DNA of 64,000 bases from NCBI GenBank assembly GCA_037951105.1, contig JBAMJV010001308.1, positions 149,551 through 213,550 on the forward strand, in the 5' to 3' direction. The stretch is from Echinarachnius parma (taxonomy: Eukaryota; Echinodermata; Echinoidea; Clypeasteroida; Echinarachniidae). The position numbers and the translations under genes were made by a program. This document shows, in pieces, positions 43,915 through 53,166 of this stretch (position 1 is the stretch's first letter; every line of letters begins with the position of its first letter). Under the pieces are notes generated by a model. The model was not told where the DNA came from and ran no database searches. It saw only the letters and a list, made by a program, of their open reading frames with translations.

Positions 43915-45264
43915 CCCAAGGAAAAAGGCAGTATCTACACGATTCAGCGTTTTCTAGAAACTGGGATATTGACCCTTTTGTGTTTTTGCCACAGCCGCTC
44001 GGAAATAATAAACTTGTGAAGATATCTTAAGTGTGTGATTAAAGGCTATATAGGTGTCTATTTTTCTTCATACATGAACAATTGAATTTTCCGTTTAATT
44101 TTGAGATTTTCATGAAAATGTAGATACTTTGGGAAAATCCATGGTTCGTGACCGATTTCCCCAAGGAAAAAAGCAGTATCTACATAGAAATTCGGAGGGT
44201 GTTAACTTATGCCTTACGTTATGGATAAAACAATCGAAAATGTTTCGGATATATTCTGTATGTACTATTAACATACTTTAAAGGGAAAAAAGTTTGATTA
44301 ATTAAAAAGCGCCCTCTCTAGGCGAGTCACACTTTTCTTTAAAAAGGGACTTATTGGCCCATATTTCCGCAATGAAAGAAAATACGAAGCATGAATTGTA
44401 TTCATTAACCACGCAAAAATGATTGTTTATACATTTGTTATAAAAGTGTATAAGTTAGAGTTAAAACAAAACTTTGAAATGATAAAGAGCGCCCTCTCTT
44501 ATCAAGTCTTAAGTTACTTTAAATATGGAATAATGCATGTTACATGCTCCCAACACGGTGCGTGATCGATTTCCCCAAGGAAAAACGCAGTATCTACATA
44601 GAAATTTGAAGGGTGATGAATTATGCCTTATGTTATGGATAAAACAATTCTTACTAATCCATGCTGGCACTGAAGAGCTTAATTTAGTAGAAGATTAGGA
44701 CTGCATTAATGTACATGTATACATGACTCAATTGCATGTATGTATGCGTTAAAATCACATGCCATTAACACACTGCACAGCTGCATCATATGCCGTGCGC
44801 AGTCAGTCTGTGCATTGTGTGAATGTGGCAGAGGTACACGCACTTTCATGCATACTTGAATAGCCTTTGTCACATACTCTGCGCTTTATAGAAGAATGTT
44901 GGTCGTATTGCAAAATGCACTTATATGTTAAATTTGCTTCAATATTTTGTGCTTCGCAATTCATATAAGTAGTGAAATTTGTTCATACAAGATATAATTA
45001 TTATAAATGCGCATTATTCATATTGTCTGCTTATAACTAATTGGTTTGTCTTGTGGCGAGACTAGCTGTGTAGATACTGCTTTTTTCCTTGGGGAAAGTG
45101 GAGGTTGACTGTAGATACTGCGTTTGAGGGTTGGGAAAAAATGGTGTTCCCAAATTTTTTTCAGAAATCTGAATGTATCACATGAAAGAGCATTGTTTAT
45201 TGAGTATTTTTCTGCAAAAAAGTGAAAATCAACAAAAATGTCAGATACTGCTTTTTTCCTTGGG
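43915..45264. mobile_element. Uncharacterised element with reiterated CCCAAGGAAAAARGCAGTAT
   Basis: Inverted termini: CCCAAGGAAAAAGGCAGTAT on the left, ATACTGCTTTTTTCCTTGGG on the right. The terminal word recurs inside: direct at about 44159 and 44573, inverted at about 45069-45094, plus a partial inverted GTAGATACTGC at 45111. The two internal direct copies head ~415-bp tandem units that also share TTATGCCTTAYGTTATGGAT and GAGCGCCCTCTCT. It interrupts the last exon of the SWIM-protein gene. No transposase; target duplication unclear. Confidence 0.75.
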
Positions 45265-45864
45265 AGGGCAGGTGTATCAGACGCGGACATGGCAGACCAT
45301 GCTCCTCATCAATGTTCATCAGCCCTTGAATCCCTTCACATGCAGAGAACCCTACAGAACCAGTTCGATCAGAGGCATGATCGGAGGCATGACAGCTCTT
45401 CTGTTGATTCCCAGCAAAATGACAAATTATTATTAAGCCTGCGAAACGTTTTCAGTGACATTGAAAGGCGGTACCTTGCAAACAAGGACTATTTTGCTAA
45501 GCCCGTTAGAAATTTTGTGAAGCAAGCAGACTCACTGACAGACTGCAATCTAGTATCAGCACTTGAGTGTTTTGGTAAATACTCTGGGATAGCCACAACT
45601 TTGTTGGGTAAAGGGAAGAAGAAACTTGTTGGCTGCAAGAAAATTGGTGTTCAGCCTACTGCTCTGGCGAGACGAAAGATTTTGGCTGGTGGCAAACACC
45701 GTGTTGGCAGTGGCAGACCATTATCAAGTGCTAGAATTGAAGGGATGTTCAGGAAAAGAGCCCCATTTTCCTCCCAAATAATGCCACGAAAAAAGGCTAC
45801 ACACAGTCTCGCTACATGTGTTGAGAAAAATATCACTTTGGGCAAGACTCACTCTGCAAAGTAA
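45265..45864 (+). CDS. SWIM-protein gene, C-terminal exon after the insertion
   Basis: Open frame of 200 codons with SLRNVFSDIERRYLANKDYF, VSALECFGKYSGIATTLLGK, KKIGVQPTALARRK and VGSGRPLSSARIEGMFRKR, the conserved C-terminal block of the MULE/SWIM family. Ends TAA. Its good preservation contrasts with the damage in exon 3, so either the loss of function is recent or some of the frameshifts are sequencing errors. Confidence 0.8.
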   Translation, partial: RAGVSDADMADHAPHQCSSALESLHMQRTLQNQFDQRHDRRHDSSSVDSQQNDKLLLSLRNVFSDIERRYLANKDYFAKPVRNFVKQADSLTDCNLVSALECFGKYSGIATTLLGKGKKKLVGCKKIGVQPTALARRKILAGGKHRVGSGRPLSSARIEGMFRKRAPFSSQIMPRKKATHSLATCVEKNITLGKTHSAK

Positions 45865-46300
45865 TCATGTAATTGGTCATTCTGCTTGGTTTCAGTCTGA
45901 TTGCAGTATATCAATATATACATATATCTACTATCATATGACATATGGTATTGCAAATTAGCCAAATGCCCTTGAATGGAGCAGAGACATTCATCGGATC
46001 TTAAAACTAATGGCACCCTTTTTCAATGAAAGGATTATGATTGGTGAGTATGGCACAGCTAGAGGCTTAAAACGTGTCTGTCCTTAATTCTCTCATCTGC
46101 TTACTTTTCTGTGTAACTAGCACGCGCGTAGCGAGTTACATAATACCTATTCAACTGGGGGGGGGGGGGGGTGGGGTGAATGAATAGATCATCCCACCAC
46201 TTTAATGGGTATCAATGTCATGTCTACGCCCGTGGTAACTAGCAGGCTAACACACCTGTGAAGCATTATTTAAAGACTTGTTTGTTTGTTTTGTATGACA
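45865..46300. other. 3' flank of the SWIM gene; repeat remnant with poly-G
   Basis: No gene. At 46105-46240 a poly-G run sits in a repeat whose words GAATAGATCATCCCACCACT and GGTATCAATGTCATGTCTAC resemble 10112-10160 (GAATAGATCATCCCCATGTT, GGTATCAATGACAGATCTAC). Confidence 0.45.
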
Positions 46301-46309
46301 TGCACATTC

Positions 46310-46990
46310 TATAAATTCAAGTCTATAGGCTTCTCAGCCAGGTCAGGGTGGCATCTGGTGTCTGATGAATCCGTCAAAGCTATCAGGAAAACATCGGAGA
46401 GGGCAGTCATTTACCACATGCTGCACAGTCTGGTCTGGGTTCCTGCAGTCACATGCAGGGCTGTCTTTCATTTTTCCATCGATGGAGATGATGGGCTGAT
46501 CTTGCATGGAGTGTTGCTTTCTGGGGAGGTTGAAGCCTGCTGGCTCTGACGTAGAGTCCTGTACTAGGTTTTGATTAGGGAAGTTGGATTCCGCCCAGGT
46601 TTTGCGCCATTCTGCTTTCAGGTCAAACGCTTCTAGAGACTTCGCAGAAGATCAAAAGGGTGTCCGTGATCCTCGTGAATAGGTTGGTCTGGGTTGGTGG
46701 AGGTGCAGTGTAGTTCCTTGCGTACTCGAGGGGGGAGCAATGGGGGAGAGAGCAGGTAGCCATTGAAGAGGTGTTGACTTAAAAGTGCCAGTAATTATTC
46801 TCATTGCTGAGTTTAAGATGACATCTACCTTCTTGGTAAGACAGCTCTCTGCCCATACTGGTAAGCAGTGCTCTGCAACAGAGTATACTAGTGATATGCA
46901 GGCTGTTCGAAGCGTTTGTGTGCCTGAACCCCAGCTGTTTCCAGCTAGCTTCCGAATAATGTTGACTCTGGTCTTAATTTTTTTTTTTAT
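46310..46990 (-). mobile_element. LINE RT C-terminal fragment
   Basis: The minus strand reads RVNIIRKLAGNSWGSGTQTL, ISLVYSVAEHCLPVWAESCL, ILNSAMRIITGTLKSTPLQW and LPALSPIAPPRVRKE, then, after a frame change, DSPACDCRNPDQTVQHVVND with a CxC...H....C zinc-binding-like end. Same architecture as the C-terminus of the LINE at 59.2 kb, so the two are related. 5'-truncated, several stops. Confidence 0.8.
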
Positions 46991-47313
46991 TTGGTGGTTC
47001 TTTTATGCTTGTAATAATATACTTTGAATATAGTGGTCTGAATTAAGACTAGCTATATTGCACACAAGGGTGTGAGAAGCCTGCTCAATGCACCGAGACG
47101 GGTTGGCCCGATGATGTCTTTAATTTGGTTTTGTTTATTATGGTTTAAAAACGATTGTGCATCCAAATAGTAAAATAAATAAAAATAATACAAATAAATA
47201 AGAAGAATGAAATAATATTTAGTTATTGGCGAAAATATTCAAATTGAATAAACCGCCAATAAACAATAAACAACAACAAAAAAGGGTTGTATACATGATT
47301 ATTGGCTCTTTAA

Positions 47314-47755
47314 ATAGGTAGTTGAGTTTGGGTATAGATGGCGCTACACAAGATCGTTTTTTGTTGTAAGATAATGAAAAACTGAGTGTCAAATTCGAAA
47401 GAGCATACAAATCTTATGACAGAATAAACATTATTTGATCAAAATCGGTTCAGAAATGGCTGAAATATCCATAAACATAACCATTTGTAATAAATGCAAA
47501 GCCCCACATTATTATTCAATCATTCTGACCCTGCCGTTAAAAAAAATTCAAAATGCATCCTGTTTTCAAAAGTTACAAAGTGCTGCGCCCTCTTGAGTTT
47601 TAACAGGCTTTTTACTTAGTCATTTGTAATTTTTCATTTTTTTCGAGCATGATGGAGTTATAACTACTAGTTTCTAATGTAATGGTGCGGGTTTTGGTTA
47701 CTAAAATCCAGTTTGACCAAAACTGTACTCTCTTTACCAGAACTCAACTATCCCT
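47314..47755. mobile_element. TTAA MITE family AGGGATAGTTGAGTTTTGG, complete copy
   Basis: TTAA at 47310-47313 and 47756-47759; ends ATAGGTAGTTGAGTTTGG and CAGAACTCAACTATCCCT. Internally colinear with 16121-16683 (CGGTTCAGAAATGGCTGAAA, GCATGATGGAGTTATAACTA) but about 120 bp shorter. Non-coding. Confidence 0.9.
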
Positions 47756-47955
47756 TTAACTGTACATGATCTGATGGAGCCAGAGGATGTAAATGTATAA
47801 TATATATTGTATTATGTTAAAGCAGAAATCAAGTGATCTCTTGTGTAGGCATTTCATGACAATTTAATAAAGTCACGTATTTTGAATTGATATGAGTTTC
47901 AGAAAGAATACTTGTGACTGAAAATGTGTGTCACAAAGTGTTTTAAAGGGATCTA

Positions 47956-49547
47956 AACCCCTCAACAAAAGTTCGGAAACTCAAGTTTGATCGATTATAT
48001 CTATTTTCTTATGAAATCATAATGGTTATATTTGGTATCACTTGAAAGAGTGTGTATACCTCTTTAAAATGATACCAAATTCGTAAGCATCACGAGCACG
48101 AGGTATGCGCAGTATATTTGAGAATGGGGGAATGTCAGAAGTGAAATGTCACAAAATGCGCCAACAAACTTCAGTTGGAAGGTCTGACACCCATATGACG
48201 GTCTTTCTCAAGTTCAAATTCTTTCGACGATGAATATCTTGACAATGAAGAGATACTGTTGAATATGGTATCAGACAAAAGCCTGTTTTCCAATGACACC
48301 TCACTTGGAATGATTATGAAAGCCGGGTAGGTACAATTAAGGTGAATATTGGGGAGGATCGACAGCAAAATGTAAACAAAATGCATTTGATTGTGTGAAA
48401 TTGAAGGCGTTGCATCCCAAAACGACTATTTGTGCGGATATCTTAGTACTTTACTTGATATAATCATTATGAAATTCAACATCATGTTGAAGCGTGTTAA
48501 TTTGTCAATAAAATAATGCCCCATTCATAGTGGTTATGTGATTGAGGTGTGTGTAGTACCTCTAAATGTATGGGGCTCAAAATGACACGTTGCAAGGTCG
48601 ACGTTCTACCGTTTGATATGTGGTAATAAGGGCATACCTACACGGTCAAAGAGGGCGCTAATATACCAGTTCTGGCCAGTTTGCGTAGGTTTAGAGATAT
48701 TTGATGCATTTTCAATACATCAAGTTTGTGAGTTTCTTGTACTGCACACTCACATTCAGCATAATCATGGCAAATGAGATATCATATTAAAGATAAATTA
48801 ACGAGCTTTCCGATAGTGTAAAACGTAATGATGATAGAGTTATGATTAATACAACAATATCTTACCGGAATCTTGAGAAGCCCGTACGGTCTTAAATTCA
48901 TAGCATTAATAGACCCCCATATCCGGTTTTACTGCACACACGCCAATAGCATAATTATTACAGTGCGTGAGACATGATTTTAAGGACAAATAAACACGCT
49001 TTCACATGATGCTAAATTTACTGATGATCATGAAATGTAAAACCCCAAAACATCTCCTCCAATAGTCGTTTTTCGATGCAACGCCTTCAATTTTACAAAC
49101 TTATAAATGCATTTTGCAAAATTTCACTTTCGGCCCTCCCCCATATTCAGTTATACTACTATACTTAACCTGTTAATAAAATTGTTCCGGACATAATTGT
49201 ATTGAAAAGATAGACACATTGGCTTTAAAATGATACCAAATTTGATAAGTTTAAATCATTTAAACACGCTACAATCTTCGATACAACTTAAACACTAAAA
49301 AATACGACATAAGAGTCAAATTTCCCAACTGAATACTTTCGGCCCGTTTTGCGACATTTGACTTCTGACCGTCCTCCATTATGTAACGCACTGCGTATTC
49401 CCTGATTTGAAATGAATGACAAATAATGTACCATTTTAAAGGGAAATCATCATGCATTGCAAGGACACTAAAAGGAACAAATACAATTTGACAATAAAAG
49501 TTATAGAATCGATCAAAGTTGAGTTTCCGAACTTTTTTTGAGGGGTT
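47956..49547. mobile_element. 1.6-kb TA-flanked foldback element (AACCCCTCAA ends)
   Basis: Ends AACCCCTCAACAAAAGTTCG and, inverted, AACCCCTCAAAAAAAGTTCG, with TA on each side. Inner arms also pair: TTTAAAATGATACCAAATTC (48063) with related sequence at 49225, and GAAGGCGTTGCATCCCAAAA (48403) with GATGCAACGCCTTCAATTTT (49075). TA duplication suggests the Tc1/mariner group. No transposase is discernible. Confidence 0.8.
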
Positions 49548-50320
49548 TATATACATCAACAAGTGCGGGGGAGGGGGGGGGGGGGGGGGGGGGGCAAAGA
49601 TTTCGCTCCTACATCATCGGCCTCGGACATTACCCTGCATGTATGTATCGGCAGACCCAGTTTCTGCATCACTATAATGGACATCATAGAACTATCCATG
49701 ATAACTTAGTAAAAACATTGTCTCTTGTCGGTGCTATCAATCGGGAAGGGTGGTCAAGACTTCGCCCCCATCTTATAATATATGCCTCGTCCGCCACCCA
49801 TCAGATTACCCAGTCATCCCAACAGGTAAACAATAACCCAAATGTTTGCATCACTATAAACATCACAGTAGTCAGTACAGACAGTGACAGAGGTGTAACA
49901 TAGTAACCATGGTAGCACACATAGCGTCAGTTTAGACTTGATGTGTGGACTCGGATGACATTTCCATCGAGACATCATAGTGACAGGGGCACGGGAACCC
50001 ATGGAGGGTGATAGGCCGTGGGACGGACCCGTTTTCCGTGCAGTTTTGACAACGTGGTAAAGGGTATTACATTTTAAAAGATGCATTACTTGATCAATAT
50101 CACTAATATTGATGTTCGATGTTGCAAAGCTTGCACATTAATTAACAATTAGCAAAAATATGAAATTATATATTTTTTTTGATTCTCGACGTGGCATATT
50201 ACAGCGCTACTGATTGGTCATAATTTCTCTGCTTGAACGAATCTGACCAATCACGAGATACGGAACAGCGCCCAGAATGTAAACAATACGATCTGATGCA
50301 ACGTGCATGCACTGCACGTA
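49548..50320. other. Poly-G tract and unidentified sequence
   Basis: A 28-bp G tract with one flanking A interruption (49565-49594) is followed by a stretch with an open frame (to 49903) of no recognisable family. Two small direct words (GCATCACTATAA, 49665 and 49848) recur. I make no gene call. Confidence 0.35.
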
Positions 50321-50324
50321 TTAA

Positions 50325-50913
50325 AGGGTGACTAAATTACAAACAAAATAAAGACTTTGGTTGATCTATAATAATGAAAACATCACATATCTGTGTACAT
50401 TTTTGTCATATTTTTAATATTATTTTTGTAATTACTTTGTTCTACCTGCTCAACTTCACCCCTAAAAAAACGGCCAGAAGCTATTGACATCTGTGACATC
50501 ATAATACCATTCAACCATCAGTCAGCTAGATGAACAAAAGATATTGGTATGTCCACTGATCACCTATTTACAATAGCATTGTATGTTTTATACAATGCCC
50601 ACTCACCATGAAAAGAAGGGTTTCAATGAAAACATCCAACGCTAATGCAATAAGGTACTTAGTGGGTGAGAACATATCTTTTAATTATGTTTATCTAGCT
50701 GATCGATGGTTGAATGGTATTGTGATGTCACAGAAGTCAATAGCTTCTTTTTTTGGGGGGGGGGGGGTGGATCTTAGCAGGTAGAATAAAAATAATATAA
50801 AAGATAATATAACAAATATGACAAAAATGTACATCAAATAGTCAACAGATATGTGATGTATTCATTATTATAGATCAACCAAAGTCAACATGCGTTTGTA
50901 ATTTAGTCACCCT
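50325..50913. mobile_element. TTAA-type foldback MITE (AGGGTGACTAAATTAC)
   Basis: TTAA at 50321-50324 on the left, CTAA on the right. Ends AGGGTGACTAAATTACAAAC and GTTTGTAATTTAGTCACCCT. Arms of about 290 bp share CTTTGGTTGATCTATAATAA / TTATTATAGATCAACCAAAG and ACCATTCAACCATC / GATGGTTGAATGGT. Loop of a few bases to tens of bases; non-coding. Confidence 0.85.
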
Positions 50914-50934
50914 CTAAACATGGAGTGTTCACCT

Positions 50935-51287
50935 TGCATGCACGTCTGTAGTTCTGCAAAGTCAAAACTAACACTGTTTTCATCGAATTCGTGGCTGAAA
51001 TTCGTACAATGTGCAGGAAGATGGACGGATTTGAGTGGCGTTTATGCGGAGAAAGCTTCTGTTGTTTGGGAATCTCTTGCTTTGAATGATAATTCAACAC
51101 TGAAAGATGATGTGAGGCACATCTACTAGTAAATTGGTCCAGTAATATGTGAGGCAGCGATTTGGCTACCACCGTGAATGCTATAGATTCACCGATGTAG
51201 CAAGACTTGGGAAATTAGAGAAACTTCATGAGGCGCGACAACTCCAACAAGCACAAGAAGAATTACCAAGTACCAGTGGTTATGAAG
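50935..51287 (+). pseudogene. N-terminal exon of the transposase-like family
   Basis: An open stretch from an ATG at 50920 contains LTLFSSNSWLKFVQCAGRW, ending at a stop at 51129. Beyond it, in another frame, comes RFGYHRECYRFTDVARLGKL, then a polar helix-forming segment and a good donor (GAAG|GTAAGA). The pair 'FTxxSWxKxxxCxxxW ... GxHxxCYxxFTD' is the N-terminal pattern of the large repeat-encoded protein family whose middle and end occur at 58.5-62.2 kb. The frame break makes this a remnant. Confidence 0.5.
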
Positions 51288-52795
51288 GTAAGAGCCTAAG
51301 GCTAATACGACAAATAATTAGTTTTGTATTAATGTAAGTTTAACTACATACATACATTGATTAATCATTATTATAAATATGAATGACAGACTAGTTGGTG
51401 ACATGACTCAGACATGACTGAGTACATTGCTTGCATGTCATTACTCATTCCATTGGCATTGCATTGGTTACAAACATAATAATCAGCAGATCATTGGAAC
51501 TGGTCAGGAGCCTGGGCTGCCTGGCCTTACTTAGTCTAGACTGGAGGAATGCCTCAGCTGTTCTGTCAGTGTGTGTAAAATACTCTGTGTATGTTATGAC
51601 AAACTATGTCATACTTTTGTTCTATTTACTTAGTACCAGTATAGCACCAGCTGTCACTGTCAGGCCATGCAGCATTCTGTTAACCCCTTGTCTTGTAGGG
51701 GTGCTGTCAAGCACCCCAATCCCACATCTACAAAGTAAATGGTCCATGGTATGGCCCAATATATTTGTCTACAGTTTGAGACATAACATTTTTCTCACAC
51801 GTGCAGAATCCGATGGTGATGTGGTTATCAGATTTGAGATATCGTCCACACATAGGTACAGTACAATATAGCATTGTGCGGAGATCAACCTCTTCCGCCG
51901 ATGCAAACATGCAAAAAAAAAATGTTTTATTTAAATTGTTATTGCAAATAAATGATGTCTCATTGTGATTGTAAATGATTCCTTACCCCAGTGTAGCTTC
52001 ATGATTAAGCTGGTTCATGGATTGCCACATCAAGGATCAAGAATTTTATTTTACTTCCAAAGCCTTATTAAAGTGATCCAGGTAAAGTGTCTAACTCCAC
52101 GAAAAATAATTGGAGCTTCCTCGTTTCTCTTCTGCCGTGTTGTTTAGCTTATGGTAAGAGAAGAATAAAATAGGGTTAGATTTTTTCAAATGTCCCTTTA
52201 GTATGATGATAATTATCATTGAAAATCATTATTTCAAAAGCGTTGATCAACGCTTTTGAAAAAAGTACAATTGTTGTAGCTAAACACGTCCGAGCCAGCA
52301 CGCGTGGGAAACATTCCAGACGCTACTGAACTTTGATCCAACGTGCGCAAATTCCATGAATTCTGTACAGTCTGTAAACATACGGATATCGTCAACGGCT
52401 GATTATTACTGCTACAAATCCATGACAGGCCAGATACAAATTGTATCTTGCTTATCGAGTCAGCCACACATGTTTAATTTATATTCATAGAAATGTGCCT
52501 GCTTTTGGTGTGGAGTTTGTCTTGTTAAATGAACAACAGTGTCTATTTTGACACGTGCATCCTGTGCAGCTAAAACATGCACTGTTGACTGTTTCCGGCA
52601 AAATGTTCCCAGCCTGTTGAGTTGAGATCGTGCACTGCATGTACAGTTCTAGAAGTATTTTAATTATATATCTAACATTTTTCAGAAGGATTTTTTGGGG
52701 AAATTTGATGTATACTTTCGTTTCTCGTTAATGTCTTTACAATAATTAATCTGAAAATGATAATAATTACAATTTTCACAAAACCCTTCATATTA
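51288..52795. other. Non-coding with TTAA-MITE fragment and a perfect palindrome
   Basis: At 52070-52200 the right end of the 1662-2032 MITE family (CCAGGTAAAGTGTCTAACTC, CACGAAAAATAATT) appears as a fragment in opposite orientation. At 52232-52261 lies a 30-bp perfect palindrome, TTTCAAAAGCGTTGA / TCAACGCTTTTGAAA. No further exon of the LamG gene could be identified here. Confidence 0.5.
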
Positions 52796-52975
52796 CAATG
52801 GAATCCCCTTTGATATAAGGAGCTCTGATATAACAAGACCCTTTTCGATATTGTTATTTTGCTGGTCCCAACCCTTTATTTGCTGTTGTACAGTTGCCCC
52901 CCACCCCCCACCACCACCGATATAAGACAATTTTCACGGTCCGTATAACCTCGTTATGAATTATAGGTTACGCTG
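52796..52975. mobile_element. Pogo/Tigger-like MITE, degenerate copy
   Basis: TA on both sides; ends CAATGGAATCCCCTTTGATA and ATAGGTTACGCTG, with TATAAGGAGCTCTGATATAA inside. Related to 54716-54893. Confidence 0.6.
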
Positions 52976-53095
52976 TAATTGTATCTATTTTCTTTTAATA
53001 TTGTTATTTTTTGATATGGTAAAGAACAAGATAATGAAAGCATGATAATTAGCGTTAAACCAATATCTTTCTGCAAATCTGTTTTTTTTCTTCAG

Positions 53096-53166
53096 AATGC
53101 ATTCTATCCGTGTTTGTGAATGGGACACTACAATCCAGCACCTCGGAGGTCACTGGTCTTACATGG
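53096..53166 (+). CDS. LamG gene exon (VFVNG)
   Basis: TTTTTTTTCTTCAG precedes it and GTAAAT follows. Begins with two bases of a split codon (phase 1 entry) and ends on a codon boundary. Encodes ILSVFVNGTLQSSTSEVTGL. Confidence 0.8.

Larger units (their letters stand above)
33623..45864 (+). pseudogene. MULE/SWIM zinc-finger protein gene (damaged)
   Basis: Four coding blocks on one strand form a protein of the animal family that joins an N-terminal Cys/His segment, a MULE-type transposase-like domain and a SWIM zinc finger. Order: RCQHNT...NCPATI (exon 1), HNHNHPVMAADALRHRDVS and CPDLSYSYR (exon 2), GPENFMTDDS, LLCIFHVLQ and GNNTNNFAD (exon 3), then CTCLIGKTGGPCKH split by an intron (exons 3/4), and the C-terminal RRYLANKDYFAKPV and IGVQPTALARRK (exon 4 end). 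Exons 1/2 and 2/3 join in phase. Damage: loss of the first part of the MULE core, at least two further frameshifts, and a 1.35-kb insertion in the last exon. A domesticated or autonomous transposase origin are both possible; this copy cannot make a full protein. Confidence 0.8.

Noticed and set aside
46355..46395. Hammerhead-ribozyme-like CTGATGA followed by an A-rich segment
   Set aside because: The required GAAA core and flanking stems are not in place; the stretch is LINE coding sequence read on the opposite strand.
49538..49903. 121-codon open frame after a poly-G run
   Set aside because: Starts in flanking MITE sequence, passes through poly-Gly, and the rest matches no family known to me.
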